DNA of 64,000 nt from Halichoerus grypus (GCF_964656455.1 NC_135726.1:29107930-29171929); one strand, 5' to 3'. Numbered from the stretch's first letter, positions 22,091 through 33,605 are shown. Notes: generated by a model from the letters alone, not told the origin. Program-made: numbers and translations.

Positions 22091-22832
22091 CTCATTATCT
22101 TACCAATAATAAATACACGGTTTGGCCCAACATGGAACAAATCATCAAGACTGAGTTCTTAGAAAAGCCCCGTTCAATACATAAATCTCTAGTTTGTGAA
22201 GGATGCATGTACCTGCCAAACTCTTTCTCTTCGTTTCTGGGTGTTAAGAGTTGTATTTCGCTCTGACACGGACAGAGCCTGGGGGTCTCTGGGTCGCACG
22301 ACAGCCTACCAAGCTATATGCCAAAGCCTGGAGATGCTGTTACCAGCTTGGTTATGGCCCACCAAACATCACCAGAGTGCTATCAACCAGGTGGAGAGAG
22401 AAAAGGGTGTAAGTCTCACGGGCTCCCCACAGGGTTGGGTGCAAAGGCTAGAGCTGCAGAATACCCTTCTCTGGGGGGTGGGGGACAGAGCAAGAGGCTG
22501 TTGCTATTCAGGGGGGATGCCGTTAGCACTGAACACTAAACACACCCAACAAAACACATTCAACAGACAGGCCCCCGCTGCAGAGGCAGCTCCAGTCTCC
22601 GAAGTCCAAGTGAGTCACAAGGAGTAAAGCAGTGAAAGGGGGTGGTGGTGGCGGGAGACACCCCTCTAACATGAGCGCTACCCACCGTTGCCAAGTGACT
22701 CTTGCCCAGTGGAGGGAAACAGTACTGTCCAATCTTCTGTCTTGTTTGGTTTTCCAAGAGAAGTCGGACATCTTTGTGTGTAGTGTGAAATATTCCGGTT
22801 TTAAAACGTTGGCAGACAATTGCATCTCTTAG
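22091..22832. other. Unique sequence, no gene seen
   Basis: It is moderately GC-rich, with a GGT/GGC-rich patch near 22636-22660. The 143-codon plus frame at 22196-22627 and the 100-codon minus frame at 22523-22825 overlap in antisense and show no known domain. Confidence 0.5.
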
Positions 22833-23070
22833 CATGACGGTTAAGACAGTGGCTTCTGGGACCAGACTGCCTGGAGTTGGATGTTAGTCCCACTAACATT
22901 TGGGACCCGCTACTTCACCCGAATGTCAGTGTTCCTCATACGTAAAATGGGGACACTAACCGCCACCGACTTCGTGGCGTTGTTTTGAGGATGAAATGAA
23001 AGAATAAATGAAGGTGCATAAAATAGTCCTGACACATAGGGACTGCTCAGCAGCGACTACTGTTACCCGA
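22833..23070 (+). repeat. MIR SINE, plus strand
   Basis: The landmarks are 'acggttaagacagtggcttc', 'gaccagactgcctggagttg', 'tcctcatacgtaaaatgggg', 'gttgttttgaggatgaaatg' and 'cctgacacatagggactgct'. It is a nearly full-length MIR with the 5' tRNA-related region retained and unusually many CpGs in the core. Confidence 0.9.
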
Positions 23071-23164
23071 GTCTGGATCTGGCCTGCAGGCTCTCAGTGT
23101 GTGACCTCTGCTGTAGGAAGAAATGGCGTAGGAGGCAAGAAAAATGGCCAAGAGCGACCGCCCG

Positions 23165-23395
23165 AAGGCTGACCGCGTTGAGTCAGAATTCTGTTCCCCC
23201 TACTTGCTGGAGGCTGAATGACCTTGTAAGACGCTTTGGGAAGCCTCAGCTTTCTCATCTAACAGACAGGGATAATAAAACACCCGCTTCGTAAGAGAGT
23301 TGTGAGGATGAAATTTAAAAACTGACACACAGCACAAGGCAGAGCATTTGGCATAGGGTAAACACTCAACCAATACTAATAGTCGTTATTCACAT
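23165..23395 (+). repeat. MIR SINE, plus strand (second of a tandem pair)
   Basis: The landmarks are 'ggctgaatgaccttgtaaga', 'cagctttctcatctaacaga', 'cagggataataaaacacc', 'gagagttgtgaggatgaaat' and 'ggcatagggtaaacactcaa'. It lies about 100 bp after another MIR in the same orientation. Confidence 0.85.
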
Positions 23396-23801
23396 TATTT
23401 TTTAAGCTGAATTTTTCCAGTCTTAGAATTTTAAATCTTTTTTCTTTTTTTTTTAAAGCTAGTCCAGATTTCCCGCTCTTGTCCCGTCCCTCTCCCTATA
23501 GGCATTTTTGCCATGGGTATAGCTTGATTATTTTATTATGAGTTATGAACCATTAGAAATTCCCTTTTGAAAATTAATCTATGTTGCTTTTTAAGGTGGT
23601 GCTTCAACTATTAAAATTGTCACCAAGGGCAAAGAATTCTTGCAATAGTCAACTCTGTGTGTAAACAGTATAAGGAATATATAGTCTTAGGAGTGAAAGC
23701 TGCTATCCTACTTTGCAGGAAACATAATTGTTTTTATAATATGTAAATATCTGCTAAGATCCGGTTCAAGGGAATCTGCAATTGAAATGTCCAGTACATT
23801 T
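23396..23801. other. Unique sequence, no gene seen
   Basis: AT-rich with T-tracts near 23438-23455. No recognised repeat. Confidence 0.5.
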
Positions 23802-23815
23802 AAAAGTGCCTGAAA

Positions 23816-24016
23816 GGGGGCGCCTGGGGGTGGCTCAGTCGCTTAAGTGTCTGCCTTCGGCTCAGGTCACGATCCCAGGGTCCTGGGATCGAGCCCCACA
23901 TCGGGTCCCCTGCTCCTCGGGGAACGTGCTTCTCCCTCTTCCTCTGCCCGTCTCTTCCCCTGCTTGTGCTCTCTCTCTCACATAAATAAATAAAATCTCT
24001 AAAAAAATAAATAAAT
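23816..24016 (+). mobile_element. CAN SINE, full length
   Basis: The head is 'gggcgcctgggggtggctca' (with two extra Gs), followed by 'tgccttcggctcaggtcacg', 'gtcctgggatcgagccccac', a CT-rich body and an A-rich tail. The imperfect 14-bp target duplication is 'aaaagtgcctgaaa' at 23802-23815 and 'aaaagtacctgaaa' at 24017-24030. Confidence 0.97.
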
Positions 24017-24030
24017 AAAAGTACCTGAAA

Positions 24031-25379
24031 AGTCGCATATGTTTCAATGCACACCCTTCAGGCAAGCTAGGTTTGTGTGAACGGCTGAGAATGGCATTTG
24101 CCAGCTGAGCCCTGACACTGACCGCCTGGTGCAGTGGACCAAAATTCTCACATACACCAGACGAAAGGAGGTTCATGGTTTGCATCATGGTGCAGCTCAC
24201 TTTGGAAGGCTCCTGTCAATTTCATCTCAAAAACAGACAGGCACGGTTTCAACAGAAGCACTGCAGCCTCCCGAAAACTGAAGTGTGTACGTATCACTAG
24301 CAAAGACAAATGCATTTCCCTTAAAATACTTGTAAGATAGGTCCAGATTATACCAGGGGTGCCAACGGGCACACACTGTTGGAGGTGGACACATTCAAGT
24401 CACCAGAGGTCCTCTGCCACTTACTTGTGACTTTCAAATACCCTTTTTAGTGCATGGAGAATCTTGTATGTCACAGCTATTTGGGAAAATAAATTACGGA
24501 TATGATCTGGGATCTGAGAACCGCCAGACTGTCAGGTATGTAGGCTCCTGCTTCCAAGCATCAAGTTTTACTCTGTGAATCACCAGGTAGATCTCTGGGC
24601 CTCTCCAAAGCTCGGATCACTGAAAAGTGAGTCGATTAATACGGAAAAGCTGTGCTTCGCAAATCAAAGTCATCAGAAAGTTTCCAAAAACAAACTTCTC
24701 CTCTAGATAAGAATCGCCGTAGCTTCTTGTTGTTTTATACTCTAGTCATGGTGGGCGTTACAACTGGATGTAAATTAACTTTGTTTCCTCTGAGATCATT
24801 TAAATACTAAAAAGAGTCATGCTCCTAACGCCATCCTCCCTGACTTCAGTGTCCTCTCCTTGGGAATGTGGAGACCATCTGATGCGCAAGAGTTGGAGGT
24901 GGGTGAGATTAAAGCACAGCTCACTCTGGAAATATTCTAATGTAGCCACCCCCCGTCCTTCCTCTACTCCCTTCCCCAAAAGACTCACGATTGAAAAATG
25001 CCTAAATCCAATAAGAGATATCGCTTACTGTCGGGGATGCACATACCAGAGGAAGTGCTGGGGATAAAGGAAATCTGTGAATCAGAGAAAGATGTTGGTA
25101 TGCAAGATTGAAGATATACCAGCTGGCCCACTGCTTCAGCTGGTTTCCAGAGGCCAGGAAGAAATTAGTCTCACAGTTCAGTTGAAAGAACACCTGGCCA
25201 TTCACCCAGAGGCACAAATTCACTGTTGAACAGGGTTATCTTTGTTTTCATTCCAAACACACCTAGGAGTTAAGTTATGTAAAATCCTGTGACTCTCACT
25301 GTCCTACAGTGCTCACCTTCATAAAAATCAGGAGGTGGGCATGAGGGCTCAGGGATGGGTTGTAAAAATATTAGCGTCC
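24031..25379. other. Unique sequence, no gene seen
   Basis: No repeat family is recognised. The antisense pairs of frames around 24134-24372 and 24800-25067 are not gene-like. Confidence 0.5.
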
Positions 25380-25690
25380 ACGGGAGCGATTTTAAAAGCT
25401 AGGATGGTCTTCCTCCGACTATTGTAACTGGGTTGAAGCGTGTCCTATTGATTTCCCACATACATTTTACTGAAGATTTACAAATGTGAAGAGCTGGGAG
25501 GAAAGGAATTGTATTAAAGCCAAAGCATTAGCGCTCTGCCCACAACCAAAAAGACACGAGAGAGCTCCTGAGGATTACAAGGATGGTTAATTAGCTCCAT
25601 GCTCCCTTGTCATTTGGGGCCTGCACAAGGCTCATAGCAACAGTCTAAAATCAACTCAAGTTTCTCGCTGGTATGCAGGTCTGTGAGTGT
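25380..25690. promoter_or_regulatory. Candidate conserved non-coding block
   Basis: A repeat-free block contains 'gatggttaattagctccatg' near 25581 and a dense unique sequence after it. It resembles conserved non-coding DNA, but motif content is the only support. Confidence 0.25.
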
Positions 25691-26193
25691 GGGAAACGTC
25701 ATTTTACCGCTGAACCCTCAAATCTGAGGCTAATTCCTCTTTCTCCAAAGAAGAGTCAGGTTGAGTCCTGCCATGAGGCACTGAGCTGTGTGTGTGGCTG
25801 GATGTGGTGAGTCCTGGAGGAAGCGACATGATGGCAGAGATTACCGACCTGGATTCGAAGCAGAGAGGCCAAATGTGCCACCCACACAGGAGGCAGGTGG
25901 GGCGGGGGGGTCGTAGAGGAGTCGACAGTTGGGGGGGCTGAAAATACTGGCAAATTCCATGGCCACAAGACTCGGTGGGAGACCTGGGCAGACCCAATCT
26001 GGAATGCCGCCTGGGAACGGGGCTTTTGGATGACACCGTCTTAGCCCCAGTATCAGGCACTGATCTTTGTGAAAACCCAAACCTGCTGATTCTGTTGTGC
26101 ACTTGTTCTTCTTCATTCCCTTTTCCTGACCTGCTCACGGGTATCCTCCATTTTTCTTGCTTGCTCTTATCTCTCAGGCTTGCCAATTTGCAA
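25691..26193. other. Unique, GC-richer sequence; no gene seen
   Basis: It holds a 174-codon minus-strand frame (25704-26228) that runs into the adjacent L1 T-tract and shows no recognisable domain. A G-rich patch lies at 25897-25940. Confidence 0.5.
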
Positions 26194-26400
26194 TTTTTTT
26201 TTTTTTTTAAGGGAGGTATAATTGACACATTTTAGGAACACGGTTTGATAGATGAAAAAAGTTTTTTAAATTTGGAAATCATTTTAAACTTGCAGAGAAG
26301 TTACAGGAATAGTACCCCAAACCACTCGTCTAGTCTTTACCTGAATTCATCTACTGTTAACATCTCCTGGAATGTTTTTGCTGAGGGCGTTCACTGGTCA
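26194..26400 (-). repeat. Old L1 3' fragment, minus strand
   Basis: A T run (26194-26208) is followed by 'aagggaggtataattgacac' and 'tttgatagatgaaaaaag', then 'acttgcagagaagttacagg', 'aatagtacccc' and 'ctactgttaacatctcctgg'. This is the reverse complement of the 3' region of old mammalian L1 elements, with the T run as its poly(A) tail. Confidence 0.6.
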
Positions 26401-27305
26401 GCGAATGAACATCTGCTCCATACCCACCACATTACGACCCCGCGTTCGGTGCCGCACAGAGAGGACAAGGGGACAGTCTCTTTCCTCGAAGATTTATAGT
26501 TCAGTTGTTAGGTACCTGCCACATTCAATTTGCTAGACTCCTTAAAAATAAAGTCTGAGCTCTTGAGATGTCTTTACCTGTGCATACTGGGGTAGAGAAG
26601 AAATTGAAAGAAACTCTAGTTCCTAGTAGGAACTATAATCTGGTAATCCAGGATTTCCCTGAGTGGGCCAAACAATGATCAGTAACTTGGCATATTAAGG
26701 TACGTCTGTTAAGTGGGGAAAAGGAGGGGATGGTAGGCCGTGGTCAAATATATTTGGGAAGTATTTATTCAGACAAGGTTTATCAAGTAGCTTTGTAAAC
26801 TGCAGTTTTTCCTCGGAGCCTTTAATGGGCTCTGCTAATGGGCTTTGTGAATCTCCAAGAAAGGGAGGGGATGTATAATATTCCCTATTTCCAAATGACA
26901 CTGAATTAGCTCACAGGATTAGTGTTCCATTGAACGCCCTTGGAAGTGTGAAGGAAGTTCACACTCTCAAAGACAAAATGAGAGAAATGTGTGAAGCAAC
27001 ATGCAAACAATGGAAAAATATCATAGCCCAAGTCCATGTCCATAAGTAATGAAGTGGTACCAAGTGAAAGAGGGTGACTAATCAGAGAAAAAGCAGGAAA
27101 CTAAAAGGAACAGAACTTCAGTAGAATATTTCTGCAATATTGTTGGTAGATTTGTTAGTTTTAAACTGCATCGCACTAATATTATTCAAAAACCTAAATC
27201 AGCTTTCAAGCACGCATTGGAACGGGTGGGTCTAGACTTAGCAGAGGTAATGGAAGGAGCTGGGAACCAACATGGAGTATCTATTAGGTGCCAGGCGTTG
27301 CTTTC
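26401..27305. other. Unique sequence, no gene seen
   Basis: It contains a 19-bp perfect inverted repeat at 26617-26635, listed as a finding. No gene is recognised. Confidence 0.5.
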
Positions 27306-27428
27306 TCTTCAAAATTCTTACAAAGTGTGTGAGTTCCTTGGACTGTCTTGTCTTGATCTCTCTTGTATCTTCGGCACCAGCACGGGGTCTGACACATAGT
27401 AGGAACTCCATGAATATTTCCAGAATCA
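27306..27428 (+). repeat. L2 LINE 3' end
   Basis: The landmarks are 'ggactgtcttgtcttgatct', 'cttgtatcttcggcaccagc', 'ggggtctgacacatagtagg' and 'aactccatgaatatttcc'. This is the classic L2 3' end, 'tgtatccccagcacctag' then 'gcctggcacatagtaggtgc' and 'tcaataaatattt'. Confidence 0.8.
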
Positions 27429-27842
27429 AAATGAACCTCTGACTTAAAGTGTGATAAGAAATTCATCAGATGGGCTTCTGTAAGCGATATTTAAATGTTT
27501 CATTATTAGACCACCGATGTCATGAGCTGGTGGCCCACAGCCTGCAGACAGGGTTTTATTTGGCTTGTAGAGGGCTTTAAAATAAATCAACAAGATTTAA
27601 GAGTTGGGAGGTTTTCAGCAAAATTCAGACTTCCAGTGTCTTCTGAAATATCAGAAGATATGGCAACACTGGACCAGCATTCCTGTAAGGCCACAGCCAG
27701 GGCCGAGTGGAGCGGTGGCCACGGCGGACAAGCAGGCACCACTGTCCTGACCACTCTCATCTCCACACCAATGGTCTCTGCTGCCAGTGATCAGTGGCTG
27801 GTGCTCCTGGGTCCTGTAGGGATCTGAGCTTCTGACTTCTGA
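27429..27842. other. Unique sequence, no gene seen
   Basis: A 101-codon plus frame at 27522-27827 has no recognisable domain. No repeat is seen. Confidence 0.5.
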
Positions 27843-28372
27843 TCTATAATAACAATCACCAACTTATATAATGCTTACTATGGGCCAGGTACCATTCTAA
27901 ACACCTTTACAGCTATTAATTCATAACAATCCTACGAGATGGGTGTTCTTTCTTCTTTCTTCTTTTTCCAGAAAACCAGAACAATCTCCTTCTCCATCCA
28001 TACGGTCCCACTGAGCCCCTCTTTAGTAGACGGAACTGTAAGAAATCGGCATTTTTTTTTTTATAGTGTCAAAGATATTCGAGTATTGGTTCAACTTAAT
28101 GAAGACATTTCTACCACGGGCTTCAAAACCCAGAGAAGCGACCTTCTCATAGCCCTCCTGACCTACTTCTCTAGGTCACAGTTCTTACGTATGTCTCAGA
28201 TGACATCTGAGTGATCTGGAGGTGGGTGTTTTACATCTCCACTTCACGGACAAAGATCCAAGCACAGAAGGGCTACACAACTTGCCCCAGCTCTCGTACC
28301 CAGTAAGTGGCAGAGTGGGTTTTGAACTCAGGCCATCTGGCCCCAGAGTCATGCTCTTCACCGCCCTGGTCG
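27843..28372 (-). repeat. MIR SINE on minus strand, split by a 271-bp insertion
   Basis: The first part (27843-27947) carries 'atgcttactatgggccaggt', 'accattctaaacacc' and 'aacaatcctacgagatgggt'. The second part (28219-28372) resumes with 'ggtgggtgttttacatctcc', 'acaacttgccccagctctcg', 'cagtaagtggcagagtgggt' and 'tttgaactcaggcc'. The middle block (27948-28218) is unrelated. A near-perfect 12-bp direct repeat marks both junctions (27936-27947 and 28219-28230). Confidence 0.85.
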
Positions 28373-29819
28373 GCTGCTTCTGTTACCCAGACATACATCC
28401 TTATTCCCAACTGTCTTCTCATTTGTCATGGGTGTTTACCTTGTATAGCCCCCCTAAACGACACCGGTCGCAACAGCACAAAATGCATCCTATTTTCTTT
28501 GTGTTTTACTCCAGCAGATTTTTCCCCCCCCAAAATGCCTTTTGATTTCACTTGATCGGGATGATGTGTACAAGGAAAGAAAGTAAAGACATTTCGCAGC
28601 TCCCCTGACCTCCATCAGGAAGCTAGCCGAAGTCTGGCTCCCCCAAGAGCAAGCCCAATATTGACTAAAGCTGCCGCAAGCTGGCAGCCCCATGAGGCTG
28701 AGAATGGAGGTCTGCCTTCACACGTCTCACAGTGACAAACACCACAAGCTTGCGTTACACACACTCTAGGCTGATGACTGGAAGACACACATATTAAGTT
28801 TCATCCGTCTCCCATTTGGTTCAATGTGGGTTTTTACCCAAACAGCTGGCCCAAAACCTATCCTTACTTAAATTAGTTCTAGTGCTCCACAGTTTTGATT
28901 TACTGACAAAGCACTCTCTTTATCTACCAACGGCATGAGAGTTTTGTCTGGGCAGAAACTGCGGTTGGTACAATCGGGCCAGTGAGGGTACTTAGCATTT
29001 CCATGTGGGGCACTGACTAGAGAAAGGTATTTTAATTCCCAGTTAGTCCATATCAGCAAAGGAAATGTATTTTCCATTATTTCTTTACCCTGGATTCGGA
29101 TTCATAAAATCTTAAGGAAAACACATTTTACGTTACTGAGTCTTTGATTTCCCAGGGAAACTAATAAATAATCAACAAAAATATGATTAAAGGCTGCTTG
29201 AACTACCATCCAAAAAGGGACTCTAGCCAGCAAAGAATCTTTCTGATCCAAATCTTTTTATTCCTAGAAACAGAATTCTTACTTAGCCTTTCAAAAGCCT
29301 GATGAAGGCTTCAGCTAAGTTTTGACATAAGATTTTCATATTCAAAATATCTGTTGAAATAAGGGGAGAAGGGATATGGATCTTGAAACTGCATTAGTCT
29401 GAAATAGAGCTTAGTAAGCTAGAAAGGGAAATTACTTCTCTATAATTGGAATTCTCTCCTAAAAAATCCCTTTGAAATCATGTTCAGCTACTTTCCCATT
29501 ATGTGTCCCAGAGAAGCTAACTTTAACCCTTTCTGGAATTACCCACCCTAAAAATTATTTGATATTTATAAATTGCTCTGGGAAGAGATTCCTGTGCAAT
29601 GGTCGGTGTCATCAAAGAACTTAATAATGAACGAGGAGCTCCCAAGAGTCATAGACATAGTTGAAACAATGTTTTCTAGGATATCTCCTCCCACTCGTAC
29701 ACTGATGCTTATATTTATAGATCACATTTATCTTGGCTGCATAGTCCTAAGGCAGATGCCAGCAAACTCCCCAATTTGAGTTCCTTTACCTTTGAAATGA
29801 CAACTAAGTTCTGCTCCAA
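28373..29819. other. Unique sequence, no gene seen
   Basis: Mostly AT-rich, with a C-tract at 28525-28531. No repeat family or coding exon is recognised. Confidence 0.5.
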
Positions 29820-29938
29820 TATAGTTCTTTAACCTCTTTGAAGGAAAGGATTGGTTTTGATCCTCCCTTGTATCTTCAATGCTAATAATATACAGTAGTT
29901 GCTTGATAAATGCTTCATGAATCATGAATGCATGAGAG
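29820..29938 (+). repeat. L2 LINE 3' end
   Basis: The stretch runs 'ttgatcctcccttgtatctt', 'caatgctaataatatacagt', 'agttgcttgataaatgcttc' and 'atgaatcatgaatg'. It corresponds to the diverged L2 terminus with the short tandem 'tgaatgaatga'-type tail. Confidence 0.7.
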
Positions 29939-29949
29939 CCTGCTAGGTA

Positions 29950-30105
29950 AGCAGGGCACATGACTTGACTTCTATTCTCTTCTGGTTTTCTTATTTGTAA
30001 AATGGTCAGATTAGCTTCCTCAAAGAACTCTCATATGGATTAAATAATATAAGTAATACTACCCGTCTTACGTTAGCACAGTGCTTAGGACACACGTATA
30101 TTATA
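29950..30105 (+). repeat. MIR SINE, 3' part, plus strand
   Basis: The landmarks are 'ggttttcttatttgtaaaat', 'ctctcatatggattaaataa', and 'agcacagtgcttaggacaca'. It directly follows the L2 end. Confidence 0.75.
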
Positions 30106-31989
30106 CAGCTAATAATATAACTATTATGATAATTATATACACAGTTTACATATAAATAAGATACTAAGCCAAGTCCTATGAAGGCTATAGCAAAATGGGA
30201 TGGAAGAAGGTTCTCCTGCCTTTTACATCTACCTTGATATGAAGACAAGAAACCTGGTACTGCCTGGAGCGATCCCACAATGCTAGGGTATTCCACTAAA
30301 TTTCCATGTCATCAGGCTACATAGCTTCATCACATTAGAGTCAGTGCCTGGTATCAAAACCAGAAGAGGGGTCATCTGGCCTACGGGAAAATTCTCATGT
30401 GTACGTGTGACATATATCCTGTTTTGTATCTGTCTTCTTTTCCTAAGGATGTAAACTCATTCAATAGTATGTGGTGCCTCACATGGGTGTTTCATAACCT
30501 GGATAGCTACACCCTACTTCCCCGGGTACCTTAGCTCATAGTAATAATGTGCAACAGTATCTTCGTTCTGGCTTGGAAGATAGTTGTATCCAAAGAATAA
30601 CCCAACACAGGAAATCCTGCTGCTTTACTTGTGAAATTTTTAAGAGTGTTTTCCCTAAAGGTGTAACACGCTAAGTAAAGCTAATTAAACATTTTCGAGC
30701 CGATTTCTTAATTATCATTTTTATTATTTATTTTCTCAATTATCATTTTTAAACATTACAACATGATAACAATTATCTATTACTTTGAAATCAAAAGTAA
30801 CATCGGTTTTGTTACAATGTGTTTTGTGTTTCAACAAAAACTTTGGAGGGAAGTCCCTAAAAAATATGAAGTGTTATGCAAATATAAGGTAGTCTTTATA
30901 AGTCATGTAAGATGGACCTTATTTTATCCTATCAAGAATTAAAGTACAGAGGCTACTGTTCTCTGTTTCAGAGTAATACAGCTTAATGTTCTCAGAGAAA
31001 TTATATTCTTCCTTAGGAAGTAATAACATTAACCATGGCATCCACTAAAGAGATGTCAGAATATAAAATGACTTCAGATCATTTTTTATAGCAAGGCTAT
31101 CAAACATAGGATGGAGATGTGTGTGTGTGGAGAGAGAGAGAGAGAGAGAAGACACAGAGTCCTCTGTAAAAATCTAAACTATTTCTCATATTTCCCAGGA
31201 CAGTATCTCCATAGAGAATTTTGCATGGAGATGTAAGGCCAGGGAAGGAAATGTAACAACCGGAAAATCAACATAAAGCTCATTTCTCTACTGTGTGCTT
31301 AAGAATTAATTGAGTATAAGTGGGCGAAAATAGATGGCAAGTGATGTCAATGAATTAACTTATTTTTGTTCAAGCACAGTAACAGATGTTGGCCAGATCC
31401 TGTCTTCCCATACATCCATATCTAGGGCTGCATGATCCTATTTGGAGCTCAAACCAACAACTCTTGGAGGAGGCATCAGTAGTTGGCCAGAAACTCTTCA
31501 GGCTAGCCAGCCCCAAGTCGGTCTCAGAGCCCCCCCTTCCAAATCTGCTAAAGGGCAGAAAAAGGCACTGTTATCTCTTCAGTTCTTCCCAGCATTCCAT
31601 AAGGGGTCACCACTGGAAAGCCTGGGCCAATATATCTCATAGTATTTCCTCTTTCCCCCAGGACCCAGCACAAGACTGCGTGTAAAATGGTAGGACAGTC
31701 GGCTTTCCACATGATAGCCACCCAAGGGAGAGGGCACCAAAGTGAGCCCACCTGCTTCCTGTGGAAAGTCAACCCAAGCCTGTGTTTCTTTACTTTGTGA
31801 GCAAACCAGGTGCTCTGCAGGTAACCTTCAAACACTCCAAACACCTTAAAGATTAACTTGAAGTGTAATTACTCTATAAAGTAAAATAAGCATGGGAAAA
31901 AAGTGTCAGGTTCCCAGAATGAAACTCTACAATCTAACTTGACATCCTGATGTCAGAGTTATCTGAGTTTACAAATGACAGTCAAGGTA
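30106..31989. other. Unique sequence, no gene seen
   Basis: AT-rich to about 31100, then a compound (GT)n/(GA)n tract at 31116-31149. A somewhat GC-richer block at 31390-31830 could not be assigned to any repeat family, and its overlapping frames on both strands are not gene-like. Confidence 0.5.
31116..31149. repeat. Compound (GT)n(GA)n microsatellite
   Basis: 'gtgtgtgtgtgg' is followed by ten GA units. It is a likely polymorphic compound dinucleotide repeat. Confidence 0.9.
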
Positions 31990-32165
31990 TATTGTGTGCC
32001 TAAGAGACACGTGACATATGTGTATTGAGAACATGGAGTAAGGAATAATCACATTTCCTGCCTTCGAGGAGCTTCCAGTATGATGTTATAGACCAAAAAA
32101 AAAAAAAAAAAAAAAATTAAGTCAACATAAATACAATGTAAAATTACAGAAGTGTTAAGAAGAGA
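31990..32165 (-). repeat. L2 LINE 3' fragment, minus strand, with an internal A23 run
   Basis: The plus strand reads 'gtgcctaagagacacgtgac' and 'ttcctgccttcgaggagctt', then 'ccagtatgatgttata'. This is the reverse complement of the L2 3' block with 'ctgccctcatggagcttaca'. A 23-A run at 32095-32117 interrupts it. Confidence 0.6.
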
Positions 32166-32438
32166 AAGAGTATTTTAGAGACTAAATGGATGGGAGTGAG
32201 TAGACTGAATTATGAACAATATTTTGCAAACTCTCAATTAGATCACAATTTCAAGGTCCATTAGTTTTTTCCCATGCCTCTGGGTCCCCTCTGGCATTTC
32301 AGCCTCCCCTCTAACAGGATACAAGAGAGAAAGGCAGTAAAGGTGCCCAGGTAAATGGCTTTGATCAAGTCATATTGCAGGGGGCCACCGTAACTAAACA
32401 GGGATACCCACTCTCAGCTGACAGCAGAGCATGCTCTA
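32166..32438. other. Unique sequence, no gene seen
   Basis: Nothing is recognised in this interval between two L2 copies. Confidence 0.5.
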
Positions 32439-32930
32439 ATGCTCATTCATTCAGCCCTCACATATTTACTGAGTGCACATATGTCAGGCACTGGGCTAGG
32501 CCTTGGAGAAATATTTGTCCCTGCTCTCAGGAGAGAAGGTTTCATTTATTGTGGGATACACAGGCCAAATCATCAGACAAACAAATAGGAATTTCAGATA
32601 CAGTTAGGTGCTTTGAAGAGAAAAGAACAGGATGATGCAACCGCCTGTGCAGGGCATGGAGAGGTAATTTTACCAAAGGTAGTCAGGAGGACCTCTCTAA
32701 GGTGACATCTGAATGACAAAAATTCAGAGGTCAGAAGGGCAGAGCACATCAGGCCAAGGGAGGAGCAAATGCAAAGGCCTGGAGACAAAAACAGTTTATG
32801 AGCTGGAGAACAGAATAGAGGCCAATGTGGCAAGATGAAGGGGGGGGGGGGGCAAGAACCAGGTGCTGGTAAGGAGACTGGTTTTGTTCTAGATGTGACA
32901 GGGAAGCAGGGAAATGACATGATCTCACAT
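32439..32930 (-). repeat. L2 LINE 3' region, minus strand, long copy
   Basis: The order is 'tcattcattcagccctcaca', 'tttactgagtgcacatatgt', 'caggcactgggctaggcctt', 'ccctgctctcaggagagaag', 'gacctctctaaggtgacatc', 'gcaaatgcaaaggcctggag' and 'agggaaatgacatgatctca'. These are the reverse-complement landmarks of L2 in the right order over almost 500 bp. A G-tract lies at 32840-32852. Confidence 0.85.
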
Positions 32931-32939
32931 AAAGTCTTG

Positions 32940-33605
32940 TTTTTTAATTAAAAAAAATTTTGGTAACAGCTTTATTGAAATATAATTCAAATTCCATAGG
33001 ATTTACCCATGTAAAGAGTACACTTGCGTGACTTTTAATATATTCCTTTCCGCCCACTCCAGCCTGATAACCACAAAATATACTCCCCGTCTTGATTGAT
33101 CTGCCTATCCTGAACATTCTACATAAAGGGAATCATAATGTGGTACTTTGTGACTGGCTTCTTCACTTAGCATGTTTTCAAAATTCACCCATACTGTAGC
33201 ATGTATCAACACCTCATTTTTTTATTGCCAAATTATATTCCATTGTATAGATATACCACATTTTGATCATTCATTCAATTTGATGGACATCTGGGTTGGT
33301 TCCATTTTTGGCTTTTAGGAATAATGCTGCTATGAACAGCTGTGTGTAAGTTTTGCACAGATACATGCTCTCATTTCTCTTGGGTAACTAGGAATGGAAC
33401 TGCTGGATCATATAGTAATCCTATGCTGAACCTTCTAGACTACTTTCCAAAGAGCCTACACCATTTATATGCCCACCAACAATGTATGAAGGCTCTAATT
33501 TTCCCCTATCATCAGCAGCACTTGGTATATTTGTCTTTACGATGAACACATTTGTAAAAGATCCGAAAAATATTTAAGGATCAATGCTTTTAAAAATAAT
33601 TGTAA
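32940..33605 (-). repeat. L1 LINE 3' region, minus strand
   Basis: A T/A-rich start and 'aacagctttattgaaatata' with 'attcaaattccata' are the reverse complement of an L1 3' end. The copy continues with 'ctgcctatcctgaacattct', 'catgtatcaacacctcattt', 'ttatattccattgtatagat', 'gatggacatctgggttggtt', 'taatgctgctatgaacagct' and 'ggaactgctggatcatatag'. Over 650 bp all in order, this is the end of ORF2 plus 3' UTR of an old L1M-type element. The coding frame is broken. Confidence 0.9.

Noticed and set aside
22196..22627. 143-codon plus-strand open frame
   Set aside because: It is opposed by an overlapping minus-strand frame, and shows no recognisable motif.
25704..26228. 174-codon minus-strand open frame
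   Set aside because: Its start lies in the T-tract of an antisense L1 fragment and no protein family is recognisable. Overlapping frames exist on the other strand.
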